Assembly: GCF_029623955.1 (NCBI RefSeq)
Contig: NZ_JARSBP010000002.1
Coordinates: forward strand, 558,001 to 622,000
Reading direction: 5' to 3'
DNA: 64,000 nt
From: Mycobacterium sp. 236(2023)
GTDB taxonomy: Bacteria; Actinomycetota; Actinomycetes; Mycobacteriales; Mycobacteriaceae
The notes below the pieces were generated by a model. The model saw nothing but the letters and a program-made list of their open reading frames with translations, was not told where the DNA came from and made no database searches. Of the stretch, positions 37,561-46,783 are shown piece by piece (within the stretch, counting starts at the first letter, position 1; every line of letters begins with the position of its first letter). A program made the translations under genes and the position numbers.

Positions 37561-39435
37561 GTGGTGACTGCGGAACGGATCGTCGTCGGGGTCGACATCG
37601 GCAACTCGACCACGGAAGCCAGTGTCGCGCGGGTCGATTCGGACGGATCGGTCCACTACATCGGTGTCGCGCTGACCCACACGACGGGCATCAAGGGGAC
37701 CGTCAAGAACGTCGACGGTGTGCTCAAGGCGGTCACCCGGGCGCTCGAGGACGCCCGCGTCGCCCTTGCCGACCTGGACGTCGTCCTGCTGAACGAGGCG
37801 ACCCCGGTGATCAGCGGCCTGGCCATGGAGACGATCACCGAGACCATCATCACCGAGTCGACGATGATCGGCCACGACCCGAGGACGCCGGGCGGGCGCG
37901 GCCTCGGTGTCGGGGTGATCGTCGACTTCGCATCGTTGGCCGAGCGGACTGCCACCGAACCGGTAATCGCCTTGGTGCCCAAGGGCATCGACTTCGAGGA
38001 CGCCGCCGCCGGAATCGAGGCCGCGGTGGGCCGCGGTGTGGAGGTGGCGGCCGCGATCCTCGGCAACGACGACGCCGTCCTGGTGTCGAACCGCCTGAGT
38101 ACGCGGATCCCGATCATCGACGAGGTCTCGCGCATCGACGCCGTCCCGAGAGGCATGCTCGCCGCCGTCGAGGTGGTGGCGCCGGGCCAGTCGATCCGCA
38201 CGCTGTCCAACGCGTATGGCCTGGCCACCATCTTCGGGTTGGATGCCGACCAGACGCGAGTGGTCTCCCCGGTGGCGCGGGCGCTGACGGGCAACCGGTC
38301 CGCCGTCGTCGTCCGCACGCCCTCCGGCGATGTGGCCGACCGGGCCATCCCGGCAGGCTCACTGGAGCTCGTCGGCCCGAACAGGGTTGTCTCGGTGGAT
38401 GTCTCGCGTGGCGCACGCGACATCATGGCCGAGGTGGAGCGCGTCGGTCCGTTGGTCGACGTCGTGGGGGAGTCCGGGACCAACGCCGGCGGAATGATCG
38501 CGAACGTGCGCCAGAACATGGCCGACCTGTCCAAGCATGAGATCCGCGACGTCAAGATCACCGACCTGCTCGCGATCGACACGCAGGTCCCGCAGGAGGT
38601 GCGCGGCGGGGTGGCAGGCGAAGTCGCACTGGAGAATGCGGTGGCGCTCGCTGCGATGGTGCGGACCAGAGAGAGCGGCATGCAGGCGGTCGCCGACGCG
38701 ATCGCCGAGCGTCTGCGGATCGCCGGCGCGGAGCGGGTCAGCGCCGTGGTCGGTGGAGTGGAGGCCGAGATGGCGGTGCGCGGCGCGCTGACCACGCCCG
38801 GCACCGACCGTCCGCTCGTGGTGCTCGACATGGGCGGCGGCTCCACCGACGCCGCGGTGATCGGCACCGACGGCGTCATCGACGCCGTCCACCTCGCCGG
38901 TGCCGGAGATCTCGTCACGAAGCTCATCGACTCCGAACTCGGTTTGGAGAACCTCGAGCTCGCCGAGGAGATCAAGCGGTCTCCGCTGGGAAAGGCCGAG
39001 AGCTTCTTCCACATCCGGCTGGAGAACGGGACAGCGCAGTTCTTCGAGACACCCCTGCCGTCCACCGCGTTCGCGAGGGTCGTGACCCTGTTCGATCGCG
39101 GGGTCGGCGACGCGTTGATGAACCCCATCCCCACCCGGCACTCACTCGACCGCATCCGCGACGTGCGCCGCACCGCCAAAGAACGGGTGTTCGTCGTCAA
39201 CGCGCTGCGCGCGCTGCGCAGCATCGCCCCCGCGGCGGATTTGCGCCGGATCGGCTTCGTTGTGCTGCTCGGAGGGTGCGCGTTGGATTTCGAGATCCCG
39301 CAACTCATCGCCGACGCCGTGGCGCCCTACGGAATCGTCTGCGGAACCGGCAACGTGCGGGGCACCGAGGGGCCGCGCAACGCGGTCGCCTCCGGCCTGG
39401 TCGAGGCGTTCGCCTCAGGTGAGCGCCGGGTTTGA
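37561..39435 (+). CDS. Diol/glycerol dehydratase reactivase large subunit (DdrA/DhaF/PduG-like)
   Basis: A protein of 624 aa from GTG 37561 (a second GTG follows at 37564). Actin/Hsp70-like ATPase signatures: VVGVDIGNSTTEASVARVD and VLDMGGGSTDAAVIG. The central PFAM-type reactivase blocks (GTTGIKGTVKN-like, TPGGRGLGVGVIVDF, PKGIDFEDAAAGIEAA) are present. It exchanges damaged cobalamin for intact cofactor on the dehydratase at the cost of ATP. Two bases separate it from the beta-subunit stop; the small reactivase subunit overlaps its stop (TGATG). Confidence 0.94.
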   Translation: MVTAERIVVGVDIGNSTTEASVARVDSDGSVHYIGVALTHTTGIKGTVKNVDGVLKAVTRALEDARVALADLDVVLLNEATPVISGLAMETITETIITESTMIGHDPRTPGGRGLGVGVIVDFASLAERTATEPVIALVPKGIDFEDAAAGIEAAVGRGVEVAAAILGNDDAVLVSNRLSTRIPIIDEVSRIDAVPRGMLAAVEVVAPGQSIRTLSNAYGLATIFGLDADQTRVVSPVARALTGNRSAVVVRTPSGDVADRAIPAGSLELVGPNRVVSVDVSRGARDIMAEVERVGPLVDVVGESGTNAGGMIANVRQNMADLSKHEIRDVKITDLLAIDTQVPQEVRGGVAGEVALENAVALAAMVRTRESGMQAVADAIAERLRIAGAERVSAVVGGVEAEMAVRGALTTPGTDRPLVVLDMGGGSTDAAVIGTDGVIDAVHLAGAGDLVTKLIDSELGLENLELAEEIKRSPLGKAESFFHIRLENGTAQFFETPLPSTAFARVVTLFDRGVGDALMNPIPTRHSLDRIRDVRRTAKERVFVVNALRALRSIAPAADLRRIGFVVLLGGCALDFEIPQLIADAVAPYGIVCGTGNVRGTEGPRNAVASGLVEAFASGERRV

Positions 39436-39794
39436 TGGGCACCGTGCTTGAGGGCGGCCAGCCAGAGCCCCCCGCGATCCAGGTGCGCAGCGCGGTCAAC
39501 TCCGACATTGAACGCGAAGTCCTCGCGGGCATCGAGGAAGAAGGAGTGCCGTGCATCGTCGTGCGGCCCCGCAACGCCGCATCCGCCGACGACCTGGCCC
39601 GCGAAGCGGCGCGCCGTTCCAGTCTCGACGTCGGAGTGGGCATCGATGCCGACGGCCGGATCAGCGTCGCCCACGAAATGCTGCGTGAACCGGTGCCGGG
39701 GCTCGTGTCGGGTGGCGCGGCCACACCGTCGTTTGCGCGCAGAGCCGGACACAACGCGGCGCGGATCGTTGTCGGTATCCCGCTGCGACTCTGA
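39435..39794 (+). CDS. Diol/glycerol dehydratase reactivase small subunit (DdrB/DhaG/PduH-like)
   Basis: A protein of 119 aa. REVLAGIEEEGVPCIVVRP, EAARRSSLDVGVGIDADGRISVAHEML and RRAGHNAARIVVGIPLR match the small reactivase subunit, which has the fold of the dehydratase beta subunit and swaps with it during reactivation. The ATG overlaps the large-subunit stop (TGATG). Last enzymatic gene of the operon; the second GAF regulator follows. Confidence 0.9.
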   Translation: MGTVLEGGQPEPPAIQVRSAVNSDIEREVLAGIEEEGVPCIVVRPRNAASADDLAREAARRSSLDVGVGIDADGRISVAHEMLREPVPGLVSGGAATPSFARRAGHNAARIVVGIPLRL

Positions 39795-39867
39795 CGTGCG
39801 CGGACGCCCGACGGCGCGAACATCCACTACCGTTTCCGGTGAGTGTGCGCGTCATAAGGAGTCACCG

Positions 39868-41058
39868 CTGCCTCAACCCGCGTTCAACGGAGTGTCCCGC
39901 CACCGCCTGCCGCAGAAGCAGGTGCGTGCGTTACACGACCTTGTCGTGGGGGGCCAGGTGGATCCGACCGAACTCGTCAAGTTGCCGCTGCCCGGTGTCG
40001 TCGCGGAGAGCTGGCGGCGCAGCCTCGGCAAGGGAGTGGATCCGGACCGGCAAGGTCCGCGCTCGGCGACCGACGACGTCCTCGAAATTCTCCGTCGGGA
40101 CAACCCGCTGACCGCAGCGATGCCGATGATCCGAAGGCTGCTCGTCGACGACGCCACCGACTCCGGCTTCATGGTCGCCGTCACCGATGTGCGCGGAACG
40201 CTGCTGTGGGTCGAGGGCCATCGCCGCGCCATCCGCAAGGCCGAGGACATGAATTTCCTTCCCGGAGCCGATTGGAGCGAGCGCAGCGCGGGCACCAACG
40301 CGCCGGGGACCTCGCTGGTTCTGGGGCGGGAGGTGCAGATCCGCGGGTGGGAGCACTTCTCCCGAGTCGCGCAGCCGTGGAGCTGCACGGCCGCACCGGT
40401 ACTCGATCCGACCACCGGCGTCGTCCTCGGCGCCATCGATCTGACGGGTCTCTCGTCGGCCGCGACGCCGCAGACCCTCGCGCTCGTCCGTGCCACCGCG
40501 GAGGCGGTCGGAAAGTACATCGCGTTGCAGCGGCTGACCGAGCCGGCGGCCGAACCGGCGACCGATGATTCGGCTGCGCGGCTGACCGTGCTCGGCGCCG
40601 AACGCGCGACCTGGACGGCCCGCGACGCGGCCGGAGTGACGCGGACCAGCACGTTGGCGCCGCGTCACGCCGACATCCTGGTGCTGCTGACCCGGCATCC
40701 CGAAGGACTGTCCGCCGACCATCTGGCCGTCCTGCTCGACAGCGAGGACCTCGACGTCGTGACCGTACGGGCCGAGGTGACCCGGCTGCGGCGCGCCATC
40801 GGGGCACGCTTCGTGGGGTCCAAGCCGTATCGCCTGCTCGAGCCCGTGACCAGCGATCTCGACATCGTGTTGCGCGCCCTCGAAGCCGGCGACGTCCGTA
40901 CGGCACTGGACCACTATGGTGGCCCGCTGCTGCCCAATTCGACGGCCCCGGGAATCACCCGGTTGCGGGTCGAGTCGCGCTCCACAGTGCACGGTGCGGT
41001 GGTCGCATCCGGCGACCAGGAGCTACTCGCCCGGTTGTCCCGGATATCCGCGTTTTGA
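39868..41058 (+). CDS. GAF-domain transcriptional regulator with winged-helix C-terminus (paralogue 2)
   Basis: About 396 aa, similar along its length to the regulator at 23206 (shared PGADWSE..AGTNAPGT, FSR.AQPWSCTAAPV and PEGLSADHLAVLLD blocks). GAF region in the N-terminal half; winged helix about 266-325 (VTVRAEVTRLRRAIG ... SKPYRLLEP). The start is uncertain: AAGGAG at 39856-39861 is ideally spaced for a CTG codon at 39868, while the next standard start is GTG 39892 without a good ribosome site. Follows the reactivase genes and may be transcribed with them. Probable regulator of the island. Confidence 0.84.
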   Translation: MPQPAFNGVSRHRLPQKQVRALHDLVVGGQVDPTELVKLPLPGVVAESWRRSLGKGVDPDRQGPRSATDDVLEILRRDNPLTAAMPMIRRLLVDDATDSGFMVAVTDVRGTLLWVEGHRRAIRKAEDMNFLPGADWSERSAGTNAPGTSLVLGREVQIRGWEHFSRVAQPWSCTAAPVLDPTTGVVLGAIDLTGLSSAATPQTLALVRATAEAVGKYIALQRLTEPAAEPATDDSAARLTVLGAERATWTARDAAGVTRTSTLAPRHADILVLLTRHPEGLSADHLAVLLDSEDLDVVTVRAEVTRLRRAIGARFVGSKPYRLLEPVTSDLDIVLRALEAGDVRTALDHYGGPLLPNSTAPGITRLRVESRSTVHGAVVASGDQELLARLSRISAF

Positions 41059-41214
41059 CCTGCGCGGATATCCGCGCGTAAGCTGCGTCGTTGGCGTGCG
41101 CTGGCTCGCCGGAACCTTGGGTCCCCGCCGGTCGCCGAGGTGAATTCCTTCAGCGCAGGCCGGACCGGCCCCCGGGTCACCCGGGATCCACCCGAGAAGA
41201 TAGAAGGTAGCGCT

Positions 41215-41654
41215 GTGTCTACGTACACGCCGAAGGCGGGTGACACCACACGTTCGTGGTACGTCATCGACGCCACCGACGTCGTGCTCGGCCGGCTCGC
41301 CGTCGAAGCAGCCAAGCTGCTGCGCGGCAAGCACAAGCCGACGTTCACGCCGAATGTCGACGGCGGTGACTTCGTCATCGTCATCAACGCCGACAAGATC
41401 GCCCTCAGCGGCGACAAGCTCACCAAGAAGTTCGCCTACAGCCACTCGGGTTATCCCGGCGGCCTGCGTAAGCGCACCATGGGCGAGCTGCTGGGCAAGC
41501 ACCCGACCCGCGTCGTCGAGAACGCGATCGTCGGCATGCTCCCGCACAACAAGCTGTCGCGCCAGGTCCAGAAGAAGCTGAAGGTCTACGCAGGCCCGGA
41601 GCATCCGCATGCCGCGCAGCAGCCCATTCCGTTCGAGATCAAGCAGGTGGCGCA

Positions 41655-41658
<4 letters not shown>
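41215..41658 (+). CDS. rplM: 50S ribosomal protein L13 (uL13)
   Basis: A protein of 147 aa, family length, from GTG 41215 with AGAAGGT upstream. [40 protein letters not shown] start and [28 protein letters not shown] end are diagnostic. Translationally coupled to rpsI (GTGA overlap). The frame upstream to 41140 is leader. In M. tuberculosis esxT directly precedes it; here the dehydratase island intervenes. Confidence 0.98.
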
Positions 41659-42191
<533 letters not shown>

Positions 42192-42206
42192 TCGTTTCTT
42201 CGACGG

Positions 42207-42246
42207 ACGCCCGGTCTACTCGCCCAGCGAGTGGCCGGGCGTTTGT
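42207..42246 (+). terminator. Intrinsic terminator after rpsI
   Basis: ACGCCCGG (42207-42214) pairs with CCGGGCGT (42235-42242), with inner ACTCGC/GCGAGT extending the stem around a CCA loop, then TTTGT. It lies 15 bases after rpsI. The remainder of the 275-base gap to 42467 is AT-richer and must hold the promoter of the next gene; no hexamers are convincing. Confidence 0.75.
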
Positions 42247-42466
42247 CATTGGACTTTCGCCTCACAGGAAAAGTGTGACCTGTCCCATAAAGGCCATTTC
42301 AGGAAAATTGTCCGGAGCCATGCGCTGGTTTGATGCGCAAATAGTTAATTAGGGGAATTGCCCTTTTCGCATTCACATAGGGATGCAATTTGAATTCGCC
42401 CAGCGGCGTACGCAACGCTCAATTCCGAAGCCAATACGTGGTTTCGTGAACGCAAAGGAGTGATTG

Positions 42467-42976
42467 ATGAGCTTCGTCAAGAACGCCGCAGCGGGTGCTG
42501 TCCTCGGTGGATCGTTGCTTTTCACCGCCGGACTCGGAATGGCGCAGGCGCAGCCTGTGGACGCTCCGGATGGTCTCGTGAATCTTTCGGTCGGCGAGGT
42601 GACGCTGCTGGAGAGCGTGACCGCCGATACCGCCGCAACTGCCGCGAGCGCCCTGTGCGGCGGCGTGCCTGCCGACGTCACCGCGCTGGTGACCCAGGTC
42701 GACGGCGATGGCAGCGCGCAGACCGTGTGCTCGGGTCTGCCCGGTGGCGACCTGGTGGTCGCCCAGAACGCGTCCGTAACGGCCCCGGCTCCGGCCGCGC
42801 CCGCCCCGGCACCTGCCGAGGAAGCGCCTGCCGCCCCGGCCGAGGAGGTCCCGGTTGAGGAAGCTCCCGCCGAGGACGGCGCGGGCGACACCGGCAGCGG
42901 TGACGGCCTCGGCGCGCCCGAGGGCACCGGTACCGCGGACGGCGGCTTCGTGCCGCTGCCCAGCGAAGAGGGCTGA
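42467..42976 (+). CDS. Small secreted Ala/Pro/Glu-rich protein of unknown function
   Basis: A protein of 169 aa from ATG 42467 (AAAGGAG 6 bases upstream). Signal peptide: KNAAAGAVLGGSLLFTAGLGMAQA, cleaved before QPVDAP. A small domain of about 70 residues with two Cys (ALCGG and TVCSG, likely a disulfide) is followed by a low-complexity Pro/Ala/Glu tail. No known family recognised. It stands alone between terminators, so it has its own promoter in AT-richer DNA. Confidence 0.75.
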   Translation: MSFVKNAAAGAVLGGSLLFTAGLGMAQAQPVDAPDGLVNLSVGEVTLLESVTADTAATAASALCGGVPADVTALVTQVDGDGSAQTVCSGLPGGDLVVAQNASVTAPAPAAPAPAPAEEAPAAPAEEVPVEEAPAEDGAGDTGSGDGLGAPEGTGTADGGFVPLPSEEG

Positions 42977-42986
42977 TTGAGCCACT

Positions 42987-43030
42987 CTCACCGCCCGCAT
43001 CCACGCCCGGGTGCGGGCGGTGAGGCGTTT
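42987..43030 (+). terminator. Intrinsic terminator between the secreted protein gene and glmM
   Basis: CTCACCGCCCGCA (42987-42999) and TGCGGGCGGTGAG (43012-43024) are perfect 13-base arms around a 12-base loop, followed by GCGTTT, 10 bases after the upstream stop. Confidence 0.8.
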
Positions 43031-43106
43031 CCGGCCCAAAACGGGCGATAATCACCCGGGGGCGTGCAATTAGCTCGGGGGCCCTCACGTGTGAGAGGTT
43101 GTCACG

Positions 43107-44441
43107 ATGGCTCGACTGTTCGGCACCGACGGCGTGCGCGGTGTCGCCAACCAGCAACTTTCCGCCGAATTGGCGATGGCTCTTGGTGCGGCGGCGGCCC
43201 GGCGGCTCGGCAGACCGGGGGAGCGCCACCGCGTTGCCGTGGTGGGTCGGGATCCGCGGGCCAGCGGCGAGATGCTGGAAGCGGCTGTCATTGCAGGAAT
43301 CACCAGTGAGGGCGTGGACGCGCTGCGCGTCGGGATCCTGCCCACACCGGCGGTGGCGTACCTGACGGGCGCCTATGACGCCGACTTCGGCGTCATGATC
43401 TCCGCCTCGCACAACCCGATGCCCGACAACGGCATCAAGATCTTCGGGCCCGGTGGGCACAAACTCGACGACGACACCGAGGACCGCATCGAGGAGCTTG
43501 TGCACCAGGGCCCCGGCAGCCGTCCGACGGGCGCCGGCATCGGCCGCGTCCTCGACGCCGAGGACGCTCTCGAGCGGTACCTGCGTCATGCCGGGAAGGC
43601 CGCCACCACCCGTCTGGACTCCTTGACCGTCGTCGTCGACTGCGCGCACGGTGCGGCGTCGGTGGCCGGACCGCTGGCCTTTCGCGCCGCGGGCGCCAAC
43701 GTCATCCCGATCCACGCCGAGCCCGACGGTCTCAACATCAACGACGGCTGCGGTTCGACCCACATGGACGGCCTGCGCGCCGCAGTGGTCTCCTACCGCG
43801 CCGATCTCGGCCTCGCCTTCGACGGTGACGCCGACCGCTGCCTCGCGGTGGACGCGCACGGCCGTGTCATCGACGGTGACGCGATCATGGTCGTCCTCGC
43901 GCTGGCCATGCAGGAGGCCGGCGAACTGGCATCCGACACCCTGGTCGCCACCGTGATGAGCAACATGGGGTTGCATCTGGCCATGCGGTCGGCCGACATC
44001 GACGTCCGCACCACCGGCGTCGGCGACCGCTATGTCCTCGAAGAACTGCGGGCCGGCAACTTCACCCTCGGCGGTGAACAGTCCGGCCACATCGTGCTGC
44101 CGGATTTCGGTACCACAGGCGACGGCATCGTGACCGGGCTGCGGCTGATGGCGCGCGTGGCGCAGACCGGACGCAGCCTGGCCAGTCTGGCCGAGCCCAT
44201 GCAGACCCTCCCTCAGGTGCTCATCAACGTCGAGGTCTCCGACAAGGCGACGGTCGCCGACGCGCCTTCGGTGCGCGACGCGGTCGCCCAGGTCGAAGAG
44301 GAACTCGGCGACAGCGGGCGAATCCTGTTGCGGCCCTCGGGAACCGAGCAGGTGGTGCGCGTCATGGTCGAAGCCGCCGACGAGGACACCGCCCGGCAGA
44401 TGGCGGTACGCGTCGCGGAGTCGGTCAGCGCGGAAAGCTAA
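43107..44441 (+). CDS. glmM: Phosphoglucosamine mutase
   Basis: A protein of 444 aa. [18 protein letters not shown] start, the phosphoserine loop [17 protein letters not shown], the metal-binding DGDADRC and the [15 protein letters not shown] phosphate-binding loop. Converts glucosamine-6-phosphate to glucosamine-1-phosphate for UDP-GlcNAc and peptidoglycan. Follows rplM-rpsI as in M. tuberculosis; glmS, the preceding step of the pathway, is at 52164. Confidence 0.98.
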   Translation: MARLFGTDGVRGVANQQLSAELAMALGAAAARRLGRPGERHRVAVVGRDPRASGEMLEAAVIAGITSEGVDALRVGILPTPAVAYLTGAYDADFGVMISASHNPMPDNGIKIFGPGGHKLDDDTEDRIEELVHQGPGSRPTGAGIGRVLDAEDALERYLRHAGKAATTRLDSLTVVVDCAHGAASVAGPLAFRAAGANVIPIHAEPDGLNINDGCGSTHMDGLRAAVVSYRADLGLAFDGDADRCLAVDAHGRVIDGDAIMVVLALAMQEAGELASDTLVATVMSNMGLHLAMRSADIDVRTTGVGDRYVLEELRAGNFTLGGEQSGHIVLPDFGTTGDGIVTGLRLMARVAQTGRSLASLAEPMQTLPQVLINVEVSDKATVADAPSVRDAVAQVEEELGDSGRILLRPSGTEQVVRVMVEAADEDTARQMAVRVAESVSAES

Positions 44442-44484
44442 AACCTGTGGGAACCGTCGCACGCGTGCGTGCGTCCTATCTCAT

Positions 44485-44790
44485 ATGGGGACGGCAGACG
44501 CGGCGCGCGTCGACACAGGTGCGGTGCGCGCGATGGCGCAGGAGTTCGGTGCAGTCTCGTCCATAGTCGATGACGCGGTGCGAAAACACCTGAGCCACTT
44601 CGATTTCGGGGGAGCGACGGCAGGGCGTGCCTATGTCCATCACGGCGACGCGCTGCGGCAGACGATCTTCGGGGTGGCGGCATCGCTGCAGGAGTGGTCG
44701 CGAGCGGCCGCCGAGATCGCCGCGGTGCTGGAGACGTCTGCCGACCGCTACGAGGACTCGGACGCTGCGGCGGCCCGGCGGCTGGGCTAG
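44485..44790 (+). CDS. Small helical protein, ESX secretion-associated-like (Rv3440c-like)
   Basis: A protein of 101 aa, predicted mostly alpha-helical (DTGAVRAMAQEFGAVSSIVDDAVRKHL ... SLQEWSRAAAEIAAVLETSADRYEDSD). Resembles the EspC/DUF2580 class of ESX-associated proteins in size and in the C-terminal YxxxD (YEDSD) pattern. It sits where M. tuberculosis has Rv3440c and is followed within 4 bases by a WXG-like protein gene. Function unknown. Confidence 0.7.
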   Translation: MGTADAARVDTGAVRAMAQEFGAVSSIVDDAVRKHLSHFDFGGATAGRAYVHHGDALRQTIFGVAASLQEWSRAAAEIAAVLETSADRYEDSDAAAARRLG

Positions 44791-44794
44791 CACG

Positions 44795-46147
44795 ATGGCC
44801 GAAAATTATGACGTGGCTTCGCGGTTGGCGCAGGGCCTGCCCGCCGTCGAGACCGTGCAGCGCTACGTGTGGGCGTGCCATCGACTCGGCTATCAACACC
44901 AGGATCTGACTCTGAACCCGGCGCAGGTCTCCGACTGGTATGCCACCGAGGATGGGATGGATCTCAGCGCCCTGCAGCAAGGATGTCTGGCGCTGGACGC
45001 CGCGGTGCGCTCGTCGCAGGAGGCGCTGACGATTCAGGAGCGCCAGCTTGCCGAGATTCCGACGGCCTGGCGGGGAGTCGGCGGACAGGCGGCGCACCAA
45101 TTCCTGCGACGGCACAGTGATGCGTCGGCAACCGTCGCGGCAGCGGTGCAGACGGCCGCGGATGCGTTGGCCGCTCTGCGAGAAGAGCTGTGGCGGGCTG
45201 TTGGTGCGAAGGTGGACGCCGTCGTCGCCATCGAAGGGCGTACCGAGGGCGCACGTGCCGAATGGTCGGCGGCGTCGGCAACAGTGACGACAGGTGCGGG
45301 GGACCAGGCCGCGGCCAGCGAGCTCGTCGACCAGGCCGTGAAACCGTTCGTGGACAACACAATCGGCACCGAATGGCTGGGCGCGATGCGGACGGCGACA
45401 GGCTCGGTGACTGCGGCCTACGAGCGCGCGGTCGCCGAGATCGATGCCGAACCCGCACCGGTGTTCGACGTCCCGGGTGATTTCGGGCCGGCGTGCCCAC
45501 CTACCGTCGAAACAGACTGCCCGCCCTCCCGACCCGAGTGCGATGAGCTGCGGAGCGTGCTTGCGGCTCCAGGTGTGGCGCCGGCGCCGGCTCCCGCCAC
45601 CGCGCCGGCGGCCGCCACCGTGCCGGCGGCCGCCTGGACTGCTGCGCCTCCTGTCCCCGCACCCGTCGAGCCTGTCCCGGCACCGGCTCCTGCCCCACCG
45701 GTGGCACCGCCACTGGGCGCCATGGGTTCGGCGTTGCCGGACCTGGGCGGTGGCCGGTCGGGCCTGGGCCAGCAGTTCGCCGACACCTTGGGTGGGCTGC
45801 TCGGTGGCGCAGGCGATATCGGCGGCGAGCTCCCCGAACCGCCGGAGCTCGACCCGGACGAGCCCGAGGTCGAGGAGCCTGAAGAAGAGCTCACAGAAGA
45901 CGAGCTCGAGGACGATGACGTCGAGGACGACGGGGCGCCGGCTGCCGAAGAACCGCCGGCCGAAGCGGTGATCGAGACCGGCGAAGCCGCTCCGGTCGAG
46001 GAGGCGCCGTGCGAGCCTGCTCCGGAACCACCGCCGCCCCCGCCACCGGCCGAGCCGCTGCCGCCTGCCGAACCCGTTGCGGCTGAGTCGACCCCGTGTG
46101 AGGTCGCGGCCGGCGAAGTGCCGCAAGTCGGAGAGCCTGAGAAGTAA
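44795..46147 (+). CDS. Large helical/Pro-rich protein, WXG-like N-terminus (Rv3439c-like)
   Basis: A protein of 450 aa from ATG 44795. The first ~240 residues are helical with a WRGVGG turn (IPTAWRGVGGQAAHQFLRRH) reminiscent of WXG100/LXG substrates. Residues about 270-330 are Ala/Pro-rich, and the C-terminal 150 residues form an acidic Glu/Pro/Ala tail with isolated cysteines. No signal peptide. Corresponds in position and composition to the Ala/Pro-rich Rv3439c. With its small neighbour it looks like a secreted pair of the type VII kind; this is inference. Confidence 0.72.
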   Translation: MAENYDVASRLAQGLPAVETVQRYVWACHRLGYQHQDLTLNPAQVSDWYATEDGMDLSALQQGCLALDAAVRSSQEALTIQERQLAEIPTAWRGVGGQAAHQFLRRHSDASATVAAAVQTAADALAALREELWRAVGAKVDAVVAIEGRTEGARAEWSAASATVTTGAGDQAAASELVDQAVKPFVDNTIGTEWLGAMRTATGSVTAAYERAVAEIDAEPAPVFDVPGDFGPACPPTVETDCPPSRPECDELRSVLAAPGVAPAPAPATAPAAATVPAAAWTAAPPVPAPVEPVPAPAPAPPVAPPLGAMGSALPDLGGGRSGLGQQFADTLGGLLGGAGDIGGELPEPPELDPDEPEVEEPEEELTEDELEDDDVEDDGAPAAEEPPAEAVIETGEAAPVEEAPCEPAPEPPPPPPPAEPLPPAEPVAAESTPCEVAAGEVPQVGEPEK

Positions 46148-46168
46148 CGCGGAGTAGCGTCAGGCCGC

Positions 46169-46783
46169 GTGAAGCTGCGCATCCCGGAAGCGGTCGTGCT
46201 GTTCGTGGTCGGCGGGCTGGCAGCGTTGATCGGCGATCACAGCCACGTCGTCACCGGCACCACGGTCTATTACACCGACGCCGTCCCGTTCGTATGGAGC
46301 AGCCCGTTCTGGTTCCCGCTGCTCGTCGGCGGGGCCACCGTGTCGCTGGCCGAGCTGCGACTGCATCTACCGGGGATACGCGACGGCGTGACCGCCAGAC
46401 AGGCCTTGGCCGGCATCGCGACCGTCGTCGGCATGTACGTGACGACGGCGCTGTTACACGGCGCACCCGTCGTCCCCGCCACCGCGCTGCTCGTTGTCGC
46501 CGCCGTCCTCACCTGGTGCGTCCTCGGCGACGGGCCGGGCGCGGTGTGCGGCGCGGCGATCGCGGTCGTCGGCCCCGCCGTCGAGATCGGCCTGGTCGAG
46601 ATCGGGGTGTTCGCCTACAGCCCCGGCTCGGACGGGCTTTTCGGGGTAGGCCCGTTCCTGGTGCCGCTGTACTACGCGTTCGGCGTCGTCGTCGCACTGC
46701 TCGCCGAGTTGGCCGCCGCGCGCAGGCCGCAAGCCGCCACGCTCGTCTGCGACAGCGTCAGCCGCGCGCCAGATGCCGGCTGA
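46169..46783 (+). CDS. Multi-pass membrane protein of unknown function
   Basis: A protein of 204 aa (GTG 46169) with about six hydrophobic helices: AVVLFVVGGLAALIG, FWFPLLVGGATVSLAEL, ALAGIATVVGMYVTTALL, ALLVVAAVLTWCVLG, AVCGAAIAVVGPAVEIGLV and FLVPLYYAFGVVVALLAELAAA. No family recognised. It overlaps the convergent acyl-CoA dehydrogenase gene by 26 bases. Confidence 0.7.
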   Translation: MKLRIPEAVVLFVVGGLAALIGDHSHVVTGTTVYYTDAVPFVWSSPFWFPLLVGGATVSLAELRLHLPGIRDGVTARQALAGIATVVGMYVTTALLHGAPVVPATALLVVAAVLTWCVLGDGPGAVCGAAIAVVGPAVEIGLVEIGVFAYSPGSDGLFGVGPFLVPLYYAFGVVVALLAELAAARRPQAATLVCDSVSRAPDAG

